Assembly: GCA_003565815.1 (NCBI GenBank)
Contig: PXAS01000061.1
Location: 1 to 5,754 of the forward strand
Length of the DNA stretch: 5,754 bases
Source: PVC group bacterium
GTDB taxonomy: Bacteria; Verrucomicrobiota; Kiritimatiellia; SS1-B-03-39; UBA6053
Reading direction: 5' to 3'
Of the stretch, positions 1 through 5,754 are shown one piece after another; position 1 is the first letter of the stretch, and each line of letters opens with the position of its first letter. The position numbers and the translations under genes are program-made. Below the pieces are notes generated by a model. The model did not search any database and had not been told where the DNA came from. It saw nothing but the letters and a program-made list of their open reading frames with translations.

Positions 1-64
1 ACGATTAGGACTGGGTCTCATGTAAGAGGTCGGAGGAGGTTGCCTTCGCCAAACCCCCAAAAAA

Positions 65-130
65 TTCCGTGTAAATCCGTGCCCATCCGTGGTTCCCTTT
101 TCGAAAACCCACCCCCAACCCAAGCATCAG
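65..130 (+). repeat. Flanking repeat block A, left copy
   Basis: Three ATCCGTG-like heptamers start at 65, 75 and 85 (the first is TTCCGTG), followed by GGTTCCCTTTTCGAAAACCC and a C-rich tail ending GCATCAG. Bases 73-130 are identical over 58 bp, in the same orientation, to 5594-5651 on the other side of the operon. The block lies downstream of the operon and shows no credible coding. Confidence 0.9.
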
Positions 131-177
131 TGCCCATCCGTGTGATCAGTGGTTGTTTTCCCCCATCAAAATCCGTG
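127..177 (+). repeat. Flanking repeat block B, left copy
   Basis: TCAGTGCCCATCCGTGTGAT opens a 51-bp block that matches 5553-5602 except for one extra C in a C-run (five here, four on the right). It overlaps the end of block A and the start of the next A-like copy, so 73-170 behaves as one 98-bp unit followed by a degenerate second unit. Confidence 0.88.
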
Positions 178-208
178 ACCATCCGTGTGCATCCGTGGTT
201 CCTTTTCG
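171..208 (+). repeat. Block A-like copy with an extra heptamer
   Basis: ATCCGTG occurs at 171, 181 and 191, exactly 10 bp apart, followed by GGTTCCTTTTCGG. Compared with block A it has one more 10-bp unit and loses similarity after about 208. Confidence 0.8.
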
Positions 209-215
209 GCAGGTT

Positions 216-235
216 ATCGGCAAGGGACTGCCGAT
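216..235. other. Small hairpin downstream of the operon
   Basis: ATCGGCA (216-222) and TGCCGAT (229-235) form a perfect 7-bp stem with a 6-nt loop, about 55 nt beyond the DUF2892 stop. No T-run follows on either strand, so it is at best a weak transcript end or processing site. It sits in a segment that appears inserted within a repeat copy. Confidence 0.4.
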
Positions 236-245
236 CTACGTTTCC

Positions 246-306
246 GGTCCCTTTTCCATGCCCTGCCCCACCCCACGCATCCGTCTGATCAGTGGGTGGT
301 TTTTTG
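246..306 (+). repeat. Degenerate A-tail plus block B copy at the end of the DUF2892 gene
   Basis: GGTCCCTTTTCC (246-257) and the C-rich stretch after it resemble the tail of block A. ATCCGTC (279) and ATCAGTG (288) then follow with the same 9-bp offset as in block B, running into GGTGGTTTTTTG. Read leftward, this supplies the last codons and stop of the DUF2892 gene. Confidence 0.65.
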
Positions 307-480
307 AACCTTTTTCAAAATAATCTCGGCGGGACAGAAGTGCGTGAAGGCGCTTTGGATGAGGTTCAGGCCGACGAATACGGCCAGCCAATGCCAGTGT
401 TCGTTGACAAATTGCCCCAAAAGAAAGGACAACAGCACCATGGTGCCGGCAAGAATGCGGATTTTGTTTTCAATCGTCAT
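289..480 (-). CDS. DUF2892 (YgaP-like) small inner-membrane protein
   Basis: A 63-residue protein with two hydrophobic segments (about 8-24 and 28-47) and the hallmark FVGLNLIQSAFTHFCPAE (35-52), including Cys49-Pro50, followed by a basic amphipathic tail. This is the DUF2892 pattern, the same membrane module that follows the rhodanese domain in E. coli YgaP. DUF2892 proteins often lie near rhodaneses and ArsR-family regulators in sulfur-linked loci; neither is present here. AGGA lies 6 nt before the ATG, and the gene begins 21 nt after the barrel gene, so it is the last gene of the operon. Its final codons (Lys-Thr-Thr-His) and TGA stop lie inside a degenerate copy of the flanking repeat, so the C-terminal end may have been remodelled by the repeat. 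Its biochemical role is unknown. Confidence 0.85.
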   Translation of the reverse strand: MTIENKIRILAGTMVLLSFLLGQFVNEHWHWLAVFVGLNLIQSAFTHFCPAEIILKKVQKTTH

Positions 481-501
481 GTGTGTTCCTGTTTTCGTGG
501 G

Positions 502-1731
502 TTAAAACCATCTGCGGATGGCGAAATAGAGATTGGAGTTGTCTTCAAGCTGACCAAAAAAGGTGTCGGGTTCCCGTCCGACAAACCAGTTTCCGCCCAC
601 GGTGGTCGTGAGGGTGTCCGACCATTTGTATTCAACGCTTCCCCGCAAATAGCCGTCTTCGTCGGTGGGGGAGGCAAACACAAAGCCGGAGAGGATTAGA
701 TTCTGGTTCATGAGCAGGCGGGTGAGGCGCAGGGTGGTGACCTGGCGCACTTCGTCCCGGGCGCTCCATCCGTCGGGCAGATTGTCGCGATAATCGCCAT
801 ACGCCTGCATCCACTCCACAACCCCCTGGAGGCCCAGGCTCAAATCAGCCTGCAGCTCACGGCTATATCCGGCCAGAAAACGGACTTCGCTGTTGGGGAC
901 CGCGGGGTCCGACCCGTTACGGTCATCGCGGGAATCGTAATAGCCGGCTTCCAGATTCACGAGACCGCCCAGTCCCGGCCACTGCACGGAAGCGCCATAG
1001 ACGCTCAACCGCGGAAACCGCGCCCGCCCCGCGTCATCGAAACCGCCGGGGGATTTCCAATGGCCGTCGTACAAATACCCGGCCACTTCGGTCGAACCGA
1101 CATAACGGGAAAGGCGGGCCGCGATTTCCGAACCCGTGGGCACGTCCGCATGCATGCGGTTCTCGGGCGTAAACGCCCCGCCCGCAAAGGATATGCCGTC
1201 GCCATCCAAATATCGGTCGGCATTGAAGCGGGGCGTCCAAATCATATCCACGGTCCAGTCCCCCACGAAATTGGCAATCCAAATGGCGTCGGAGGGCGCT
1301 TTGAGATATTCAACGTCGCGTCCATTGAAAAAAGAGGTCCAGTCCTTGGGGAACAGATCGTTGATGAACAAAAGATCTCCGGTCCCCCAAGTCAGTACCT
1401 GCCGGCCCACCTTCACGTCGGTCCAGTCCGTAGGGGCAAAGGTCACGTTGGCGGCGCGCAGATCGAACCAGCCCTCCCCGCGTTCCAGGTCGATATGGGA
1501 ACGGCGACTGTCGAGGTCGTCATAGAGAAAATCCGCTTTCACTTCCACGTCCACGGGACCGTAGAAGTCCATGTGACCCAATTGCAGGCGGATTTCCCGA
1601 ATCGAGGCCTGATCCTGTCCGGGATCGCTTTGGGTGCGTGTCCCCAGGCGGGACTCGACAAATCCGTCCACCTGCGCGGCGGCGGTTCCCAGAATGAGCC
1701 CGGAGGCCATCAACCACATGAACCGCTTCAT
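502..1731 (-). CDS. Outer-membrane beta-barrel protein (porin-like)
   Basis: Predicted 409-residue outer-membrane protein. It has a signal peptide (residues 1-19, cleavage in TAAA before Gln20) and then many short amphipathic strands with alternating polar and hydrophobic residues, separated by Asp/Gly/Asn-rich turns and loops. The last strand, NLYFAIRRWF (400-409), ends in Phe, the usual C-terminal signal for BAM-dependent barrel insertion. A conserved-looking stretch, VKVGRQVLTWGTGDLLFIND (106-125), resembles the GRQ...WG element of substrate-family barrels found beside RND exporters. I cannot assign a Pfam family with certainty; a DUF1302-like or porin-like family is plausible. The ATG overlaps the preceding stop as ATGA, with GGGAGG 7 nt upstream, indicating translational coupling with the LolA-like gene. 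It is the natural outer-membrane partner of the two upstream genes. No truncation or frameshift is seen. Confidence 0.82.
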   Translation of the reverse strand: MKRFMWLMASGLILGTAAAQVDGFVESRLGTRTQSDPGQDQASIREIRLQLGHMDFYGPVDVEVKADFLYDDLDSRRSHIDLERGEGWFDLRAANVTFAPTDWTDVKVGRQVLTWGTGDLLFINDLFPKDWTSFFNGRDVEYLKAPSDAIWIANFVGDWTVDMIWTPRFNADRYLDGDGISFAGGAFTPENRMHADVPTGSEIAARLSRYVGSTEVAGYLYDGHWKSPGGFDDAGRARFPRLSVYGASVQWPGLGGLVNLEAGYYDSRDDRNGSDPAVPNSEVRFLAGYSRELQADLSLGLQGVVEWMQAYGDYRDNLPDGWSARDEVRQVTTLRLTRLLMNQNLILSGFVFASPTDEDGYLRGSVEYKWSDTLTTTVGGNWFVGREPDTFFGQLEDNSNLYFAIRRWF

Positions 1732-2528
1732 CGTACCGCCTCCCGGGGAGGACGACGCAGGAAGCGCTCGGAAAAGATATTTTCATTCAGCCCCACGTCG
1801 TATTGAATATTGGAAAAGGTGTTCACCGTTTTGCTGTTGCGGCTCAAATCTTCGACGGTGGAGACGATGACGGTGGGATGACCGTCAATGACTTGAATTT
1901 CATCGGCGGTGACCCGGCGGTAAACGTTCCCGCGACTGTCGGTGTACTCCGCTTTCACGGGCAAATACGTCTCGCGGTCAATCCAAACTTCATAAAAGTC
2001 AAACTCGACGGACCCTTTGTCTTTGGGCACGGAGCGAATGTGGTATTGCGTCTCGCCCACTTCGAGGAGTTCGTGCTCGTCATCCTTTGGATCACGTCCG
2101 GACACGTCTTCATAAACGAAATCGGAGCCAACGAAGGAGGTGCGCTTGTCGCCGGGCGCAATGCGGTTCACCCGCCCCAACGAAGGCAACCACAGCCAGC
2201 GGTCGTCGTCCCGACCCGCGCCGTGCTTCCAGACCAGATACGCCATGCGGCGCACATCCGCGGGTCCATTGAAGTACACGTAGAATTTCTGTTGACCGTC
2301 CTCGCCGTTCCAACGGAGAATGCGAAATTCCCGTTCACGGGTGCCCCCGGAAGCGTCGTGGATGACCATTTTGACGTCGGCCACGCCATCCTTGCCCGCA
2401 TAGTAGGCGGCTTGCTCGGCGCGGCGGATGATTTCGTCCACCGGCGGCGGCTCCTCCGCCCATCCGCTGAGCGCGGAAAAGGCCATGACGATCGGAAAAA
2501 CGTATCGGATTTTCATTGGGAATTGCAT
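1728..2528 (-). CDS. Periplasmic LolA-like protein (outer membrane lipoprotein-sorting protein family)
   Basis: Predicted 266-residue secreted protein of the LolA-like family annotated as outer membrane lipoprotein-sorting protein (COG2834/PF17131 type), which folds as a half-barrel that can shelter an acyl chain or other hydrophobic ligand. Residues 1-24 form a Sec signal peptide (basic KIR, hydrophobic core, GWA before Glu25). There is no lipobox cysteine, so it should be soluble in the periplasm. Family-like stretches follow: VDEIIRRAEQ (30-39), DDDRWLWLPSLGRVNRI (107-123), SDFVYEDVSGR (135-145), WIDRETYLPVKAEY (182-195) and NIFSERFLRRPPRE (250-263). The start at 2528 is preferred because GGAAGGAAA ends 8 nt before it; ATG 2516 is possible but 20 nt from that site. 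It begins 3 nt after the exporter stop and shares ATGA with the next gene. Inferred role: carrier between exporter and outer membrane. It is unlikely to be the housekeeping LolA, given this operon and its sequence. Confidence 0.88.
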   Translation of the reverse strand: MQFPMKIRYVFPIVMAFSALSGWAEEPPPVDEIIRRAEQAAYYAGKDGVADVKMVIHDASGGTREREFRILRWNGEDGQQKFYVYFNGPADVRRMAYLVWKHGAGRDDDRWLWLPSLGRVNRIAPGDKRTSFVGSDFVYEDVSGRDPKDDEHELLEVGETQYHIRSVPKDKGSVEFDFYEVWIDRETYLPVKAEYTDSRGNVYRRVTADEIQVIDGHPTVIVSTVEDLSRNSKTVNTFSNIQYDVGLNENIFSERFLRRPPREAVR

Positions 2529-2531
2529 GGG

Positions 2532-5438
2532 TCAGGTTTCCTTCCATTTCGTGGGTTCGATGTTTTTTTCGGGTTCGGCTCCGGAATTCCGGCCGCCGAA
2601 CAAAGTCTCCGGCATGAATGAAATCACCGCCGCCAGGATCAACAGGGTCGCCAGCCAAGACACGAACATGATCGTGGCCAGAAAGAAGCCGACCGTTCGG
2701 TACGGCACCAAGGGCGCGAAAAGCAGCGGGGTGAAGCCAATGGCGATAATGATCGCGTTGCGGCTGATGGCCCGCGCGGGCTCGCGGAACATCATGGGCC
2801 AGGCCTCCGCCCAACTTCCGGTCTCCCGCACCAGTTCCCGGGCCCGTTGCAGAAAATGGATGGCAAAATCCACGCTCAGCCCCAGCGTCAAGGAGGACAG
2901 CACCGCCACCGGCATGTCGTAGGCTTTGCCCACCAAGCCGATGATGCCGTAGGTGAGGGCAATGGTCAGAGTCAGCGGCAACATGGACAAGAGGCCGAAG
3001 CGGATCGAGCGGAACAGGAAGGTCATCATCAACAACACCACCACAAAACTGCCGGCAAGCGCCCGCAGCATTCCGCCCACCATGCGTTGTTGCCAGACCA
3101 CGTTCAAATAGGTGAGCCCGGCCCATTCGAAACCGAGATCCATGGGAGGAGGATTCGCGGCAATCCAGGCCTCCACCTGATCCACCGCACGCACCATGTT
3201 TTGATTGTCGCCGGAGGTGAGCTGCAACCACAGGCTTGCCTGTTGGTAGTCACGGGTGACCAGATGGAAAATGGCGTCCTGTTTCTTCATGCCTTCAAGT
3301 TGCAGGAACACCTGGGCGGTGGCGGAGGCGTTGTCGGGAACCCGGTAAAAGCGTTCCTCATCGTCTTCCGCACCCGTGCGGTTGAGTTCCAGATGGGCTT
3401 TTTTCAGGGCGTCCACGGCGGAAGTGGTTTTGCCGATGACCTCTCCTTCCGCCAAATGCGCCTGCAGATCCGCGACCCACCGCAACACGGCGGGGTTGCG
3501 GAAAGCGGGCGCGGCTGCATCCACCCGCGCGTCCCGCACCCAGTCTTCCAGGCGTCGCCCGGCCAACGCGTCCACCCGGTCCAGGGCCGCATCCTGCAAT
3601 GCCGGGCCCCGCATTTCCCGCAAATCCTCCGCGGCGGCCAGAAATTCGTTTCTCTGCGTCGCCGGATGGTCCTGCAAAGCGTCGGACAAGGCCTGCCAAT
3701 CCAGCGCCTCGGGGTCCAGGTAGAGGATCTCATCGCTCAAGGCGTCCCAGGCGGGCATCCGTTCGGCGTCCGATGCGGTGGCCGCTTCCAGAAGTTCGCC
3801 CCAATCCGCCCCTTCGCGGGCAAGATTCCGCAGAACCTCGGGCGCCTCGTCCGGCAAAATCACCGGGATCGGTTCGGCTTCGTCCCTTTCCGGGGCGCTC
3901 ATTTGCAAATAGGCGGTATAGGTGCCGCCGAAATGTTGGTTCAAAATCCGATCCGCCACCCGAATGCGATGCGAAGGGGTAAACCACAGCACGGGGTTGT
4001 CGTTCACTTGAATCAGACGGATTCCCGCAACGGAAACCAGCGCCAAAACCGCAAGCAACGCCATCACGCCCTTGCGCCGATGAACCGCGAACCTGCCCAG
4101 GCTCACCAGGAAGCGGTCCAGCAAACCCGACTTCACAGACGTTTCTTTTTTCGGCGCTTGCAAGCGGTCCAGGGATTTCCGCGGCACGAGCACCATGATA
4201 TAAGCCGGAACCAGCGTCACCGAAAGCAGCCAGGCCAGCCCCACCCCAAACGCCACGAACAGACCGAAGATCCGCACCGGGGGAATGGGCGTGAACGCCA
4301 GGGACGCGAACCCCGCGATGGTGGTCAGGCTGGTGAAGAGCATGGGCATGAACAAATGACCCATCACGTGCTCCAGGGTGGCGCGTTTGTCTTTGAAGCG
4401 CGGATAGGCGTCAAAAAATTCGCTCAAAATATGCACCGAATCGGCCACCGCGATCGGCATCAGGAAAATGGCAATCATGGAGGTCATGATATGCACGTCA
4501 AACCCGAGCCCGATCAAAAGGCCCATGGTGGACAACACCGAAAAAATCGCGATCATCATCGGGGCCAGAATCAGCGCGAAACGACGGAAAAAGAACAGCA
4601 GCAGCAGAAAAATCATCAAACCCGCCATGGGCGCGGAGGTGGCCATTTGCACCAGCATTTCCTGACCGAAGGTATCCTGCGCCACCGGCAATCCGGTAAT
4701 GTACACCTGGTCTTCCGCCGGCCAGTCCGCCGTGAGCGTCTCCACCAAGGTGGCCAGATTAAAGGAGAATTCTTTTCCGACGATCGGAAGATAGATGCCC
4801 AGGGCTTTCCGATTCTCGGAAAGCATGGTGTCCCGATACAGGGGGTTGGCCAGGGCTTCGGCGAACAGGGCATCCGCTTCCGCCTGGGTTTCGGGCACCT
4901 CCTCCATCAGAAAACGGATGTCCAAAGCCCCCATGTCCAACTGACGAATCGTATCCACCACGCTCGGACTGATGATCTCCCGGCCAATCAGACCCGGTTC
5001 ACCCTCCTCGGTGAACAGGTGTTCGGGATCCTGATTGAAGGCCGCCGACAGGATTTCCGCCCGCCGTCCCCGGGGACGCACATCGGGAATCATCGCCTCC
5101 CCTTCCCGGGTGATGACCGGGCGCCCGTCTTCGTTTTGCTGCAAACTCAACAGCTCGTGGGTCAGCCGGTGAATGCGCCCCAGCGTCTCCGGATTCCAAA
5201 CCCCGCCCTCATGGGTGTCGTTGACCACGCCCACCACCACGAAGTCATACAGATCAAAGCGATCCTGCACTTCCCGATGCATGACCCGGACGGGTTCGTC
5301 GTACCGCAACATGTTTTCGGGATCATTGTCGAAATTCACCTTGGGAAATTGCAGGGTAAGCGCAATCGTGACCGCCAGCGCCCCCAACAGGGCAAAACGG
5401 GGAAAGCGAAGGCCAAAACGGGTGAGCAATAACTTCAT
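2532..5438 (-). CDS. RND/MMPL-superfamily inner-membrane exporter (COG1033-like)
   Basis: Predicted 968-residue proton-driven exporter of the RND superfamily, acting in the inner membrane; family members move lipids and other hydrophobic molecules. The sequence shows the duplicated RND plan: TM1 about 15-31, then a periplasmic loop opening with FDNDPENML (36-44), a motif typical of COG1033 proteins; TM2-6 about 266-416; a basic cytosolic linker (419-455); TM7 about 456-476; a second, larger loop; and TM8-12 about 789-940. TM4 carries Asp333 in VADSVHIL and TM10 carries Asp857 in GLSVDFAIH, the expected proton-relay positions. Residues about 646-785 match the usual porter domain, but about 515-643 is an extra Ala/Asp/Glu/Arg-rich, probably helical segment. 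The first loop also looks enlarged (about 105-178). ATG 5438 is chosen because AGGA lies 7 nt upstream and the longer frame runs into the promoter. First gene of the operon; substrate unknown. Confidence 0.93.
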   Translation of the reverse strand: MKLLLTRFGLRFPRFALLGALAVTIALTLQFPKVNFDNDPENMLRYDEPVRVMHREVQDRFDLYDFVVVGVVNDTHEGGVWNPETLGRIHRLTHELLSLQQNEDGRPVITREGEAMIPDVRPRGRRAEILSAAFNQDPEHLFTEEGEPGLIGREIISPSVVDTIRQLDMGALDIRFLMEEVPETQAEADALFAEALANPLYRDTMLSENRKALGIYLPIVGKEFSFNLATLVETLTADWPAEDQVYITGLPVAQDTFGQEMLVQMATSAPMAGLMIFLLLLFFFRRFALILAPMMIAIFSVLSTMGLLIGLGFDVHIMTSMIAIFLMPIAVADSVHILSEFFDAYPRFKDKRATLEHVMGHLFMPMLFTSLTTIAGFASLAFTPIPPVRIFGLFVAFGVGLAWLLSVTLVPAYIMVLVPRKSLDRLQAPKKETSVKSGLLDRFLVSLGRFAVHRRKGVMALLAVLALVSVAGIRLIQVNDNPVLWFTPSHRIRVADRILNQHFGGTYTAYLQMSAPERDEAEPIPVILPDEAPEVLRNLAREGADWGELLEAATASDAERMPAWDALSDEILYLDPEALDWQALSDALQDHPATQRNEFLAAAEDLREMRGPALQDAALDRVDALAGRRLEDWVRDARVDAAAPAFRNPAVLRWVADLQAHLAEGEVIGKTTSAVDALKKAHLELNRTGAEDDEERFYRVPDNASATAQVFLQLEGMKKQDAIFHLVTRDYQQASLWLQLTSGDNQNMVRAVDQVEAWIAANPPPMDLGFEWAGLTYLNVVWQQRMVGGMLRALAGSFVVVLLMMTFLFRSIRFGLLSMLPLTLTIALTYGIIGLVGKAYDMPVAVLSSLTLGLSVDFAIHFLQRARELVRETGSWAEAWPMMFREPARAISRNAIIIAIGFTPLLFAPLVPYRTVGFFLATIMFVSWLATLLILAAVISFMPETLFGGRNSGAEPEKNIEPTKWKET

Positions 5439-5445
5439 CTGAAAA

Positions 5446-5449
5446 TCCT
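5446..5449 (-). promoter_or_regulatory. Shine-Dalgarno site deciding the exporter start
   Basis: AGGA lies 7 nt upstream of ATG 5438. The in-frame ATG 5462 has no such site and coincides with the predicted transcription start, and the in-frame TTG at 5498 is the -35 box. This favours 5438, which also places a normal short basic N-terminus before TM1. Confidence 0.65.
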
Positions 5450-5468
5450 GGTTTGCGTTCATGTCTGC

Positions 5469-5498
5469 AATATACATCGAATATTCTAGATATGTCAA
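5469..5498 (-). promoter_or_regulatory. Sigma70-type promoter of the operon
   Basis: Reading leftward, a consensus TTGACA (-35, 5493-5498) is separated by 18 nt from TATATT (-10, 5469-5474). The stretch just upstream (about 5499-5520) is almost all A/T and could act as an UP element. Transcription should start near 5462, giving a leader of about 24 nt before ATG 5438. No other promoter is evident inside the operon, whose junctions are too short to hold one, so this probably drives all four genes. Confidence 0.75.
5470..5495 (-). promoter_or_regulatory. Imperfect palindrome in the -35/-10 spacer, candidate operator
   Basis: The promoter spacer is centred on the perfect palindrome GAATATTC (5479-5486). 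Pairing continues outward at 5488/5477, 5491-5493/5472-5474 and 5495/5470, with mismatches between, so 8 of the 11 pairs from 5472 to 5493 match. It overlaps the inner ends of both promoter hexamers, where a bound dimer would block or remodel RNA polymerase. A/T-rich dyads with ATA...TAT ends are common operators of ArsR/SmtB-type repressors. That identity is inference: no regulator gene is in the window, and A/T-rich promoter DNA forms partial palindromes by chance. Confidence 0.4.
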
Positions 5499-5552
5499 TG
5501 CTTATTTGAAAAAAAATTGATGGCGGGCACCTGTTCGGGGAAAGAGGGAGAG

Positions 5553-5602
5553 TCAGTGCCCATCCGTGTGATCAGTGGTTGTTTTCCCCATCAAAATCCG
5601 TG
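5553..5602 (+). repeat. Flanking repeat block B, right copy
   Basis: A 50-bp copy of 127-177, lacking one C. It begins about 55 bp upstream of the operon's -35 box and overlaps the right copy of block A, so the order here is B then A, the reverse of the left side. Confidence 0.9.
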
Positions 5603-5651
5603 CCCATCCGTGGTTCCCTTTTCGAAAACCCACCCCCAACCCAAGCATCAG
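5594..5651 (+). repeat. Flanking repeat block A, right copy
   Basis: Identical to 73-130 over 58 bp in direct orientation; similarity stops at GCATCAG. The two copies lie about 5.5 kb apart and bracket the whole operon. Confidence 0.92.
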
Positions 5652-5754
5652 AGCTACGGCTGATTTTTTGAGAAGATGGCAATCGGAGTTGTAAACCCGC
5701 TGATCCCTGCGGGGGGGCGCGAATGTGGAGAAAGATGCGAATATTTTTTACCCT
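5652..5754. other. Intergenic sequence beyond the right repeat, no gene supported
   Basis: Nothing recognisable is encoded. A short frame opens at ATG 5676 and stays open to the edge, but its 26 codons have no clear ribosome site and an unconvincing composition. An A/T-rich GAATATTTTTT near 5738 and a short CCCGC/GCGGG dyad around 5695-5712 have no assignable role. Confidence 0.5.

Noticed and set aside
40..288. An 82-codon plus-strand frame across the left flank.
   Set aside because: It consists of the flanking repeats, with a Pro/Ser-rich product following the repeat period and no ribosome site.
65..310. Possible CRISPR array because of regularly repeated short units.
   Set aside because: The units are 7-10 bp and nearly contiguous, with no unique spacers of uniform length and no cas gene.
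2335..3231. A 298-codon minus-strand frame overlapping the exporter and LolA-like genes in another phase.
   Set aside because: It overlaps two well-supported genes, and its Arg/Gly/His-rich product resembles no protein family.
2847..5432. An 861-codon open frame on the plus strand opposite the exporter gene.
   Set aside because: Its product is full of His, Gln, Arg and Gly with no membrane or fold signature, while the minus strand encodes an unmistakable RND protein. It is an antisense shadow of G+C-rich codons.
73..5651. Possible composite transposon bounded by the flanking repeats.
   Set aside because: There is no transposase or integrase, no terminal inverted repeats and no target-site duplication; the copies are short direct repeats.
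5652..5670. Possible terminator at a small AGC/GCT hairpin followed by six T's.
   Set aside because: The stem is only 3 bp around a 4-nt loop, and no gene in the window would be served by it.
5676..5754. Short rightward frame open to the window edge, possible start of a divergent gene.
   Set aside because: Only 26 codons, no clear Shine-Dalgarno or promoter, and an odd Gly/Cys/Arg composition; too little to call.

Overview
The window carries one compact leftward (minus-strand) operon of four intact genes, flanked on both sides by members of one family of short, degenerate, non-coding repeats. In transcription order the genes are: a large RND/MMPL-superfamily inner-membrane exporter (2532-5438), a secreted LolA-like periplasmic protein (1728-2528), an outer-membrane beta-barrel protein (502-1731) and a 63-residue two-helix DUF2892/YgaP-like membrane protein (289-480). 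Junctions are tight: 3 nt between genes 1 and 2, a 4-nt ATGA overlap between genes 2 and 3, and 21 nt between genes 3 and 4. Each start has its own Shine-Dalgarno sequence. No tRNA, rRNA, CRISPR array, transposase or regulator gene is visible.

A good sigma70-type promoter sits just upstream of the exporter: TTGACA at 5493-5498, an 18-nt spacer and TATATT at 5469-5474, with an A/T-rich stretch upstream. Most of the spacer is an imperfect palindrome centred on GAATATTC, which suggests repressor control of the whole operon. The longest reading frame of the exporter opens with a TTG that is the -35 box itself, so that start is ruled out. ATG 5438, with AGGA 7 nt upstream, is preferred; ATG 5462, which falls near the predicted transcription start, is a leaderless alternative.

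The gene set reads as an envelope transport route: proton-driven extraction at the inner membrane, a LolA-fold carrier for a hydrophobic ligand in the periplasm, and a barrel in the outer membrane. The substrate cannot be read from the sequence; lipids or other amphiphiles are the best guess from the families. The exporter has an unusual insertion of roughly 120 residues in its second periplasmic loop.

The flanks (1-310 and 5553-5651) contain repeats built from ATCCGTG-type heptamers, mostly spaced 10 bp. A 58-bp block is identical on the two sides, in the same orientation, and the sub-blocks are permuted (A-B on the left, B-A on the right). One degenerate copy forms the last codons and stop of the DUF2892 gene. 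The host is a Gram-negative bacterium with moderately high G+C. Dispersed ATCCGTG repeats of this style remind me of Verrucomicrobiota/Kiritimatiellota-type environmental genomes, but that assignment is weak.
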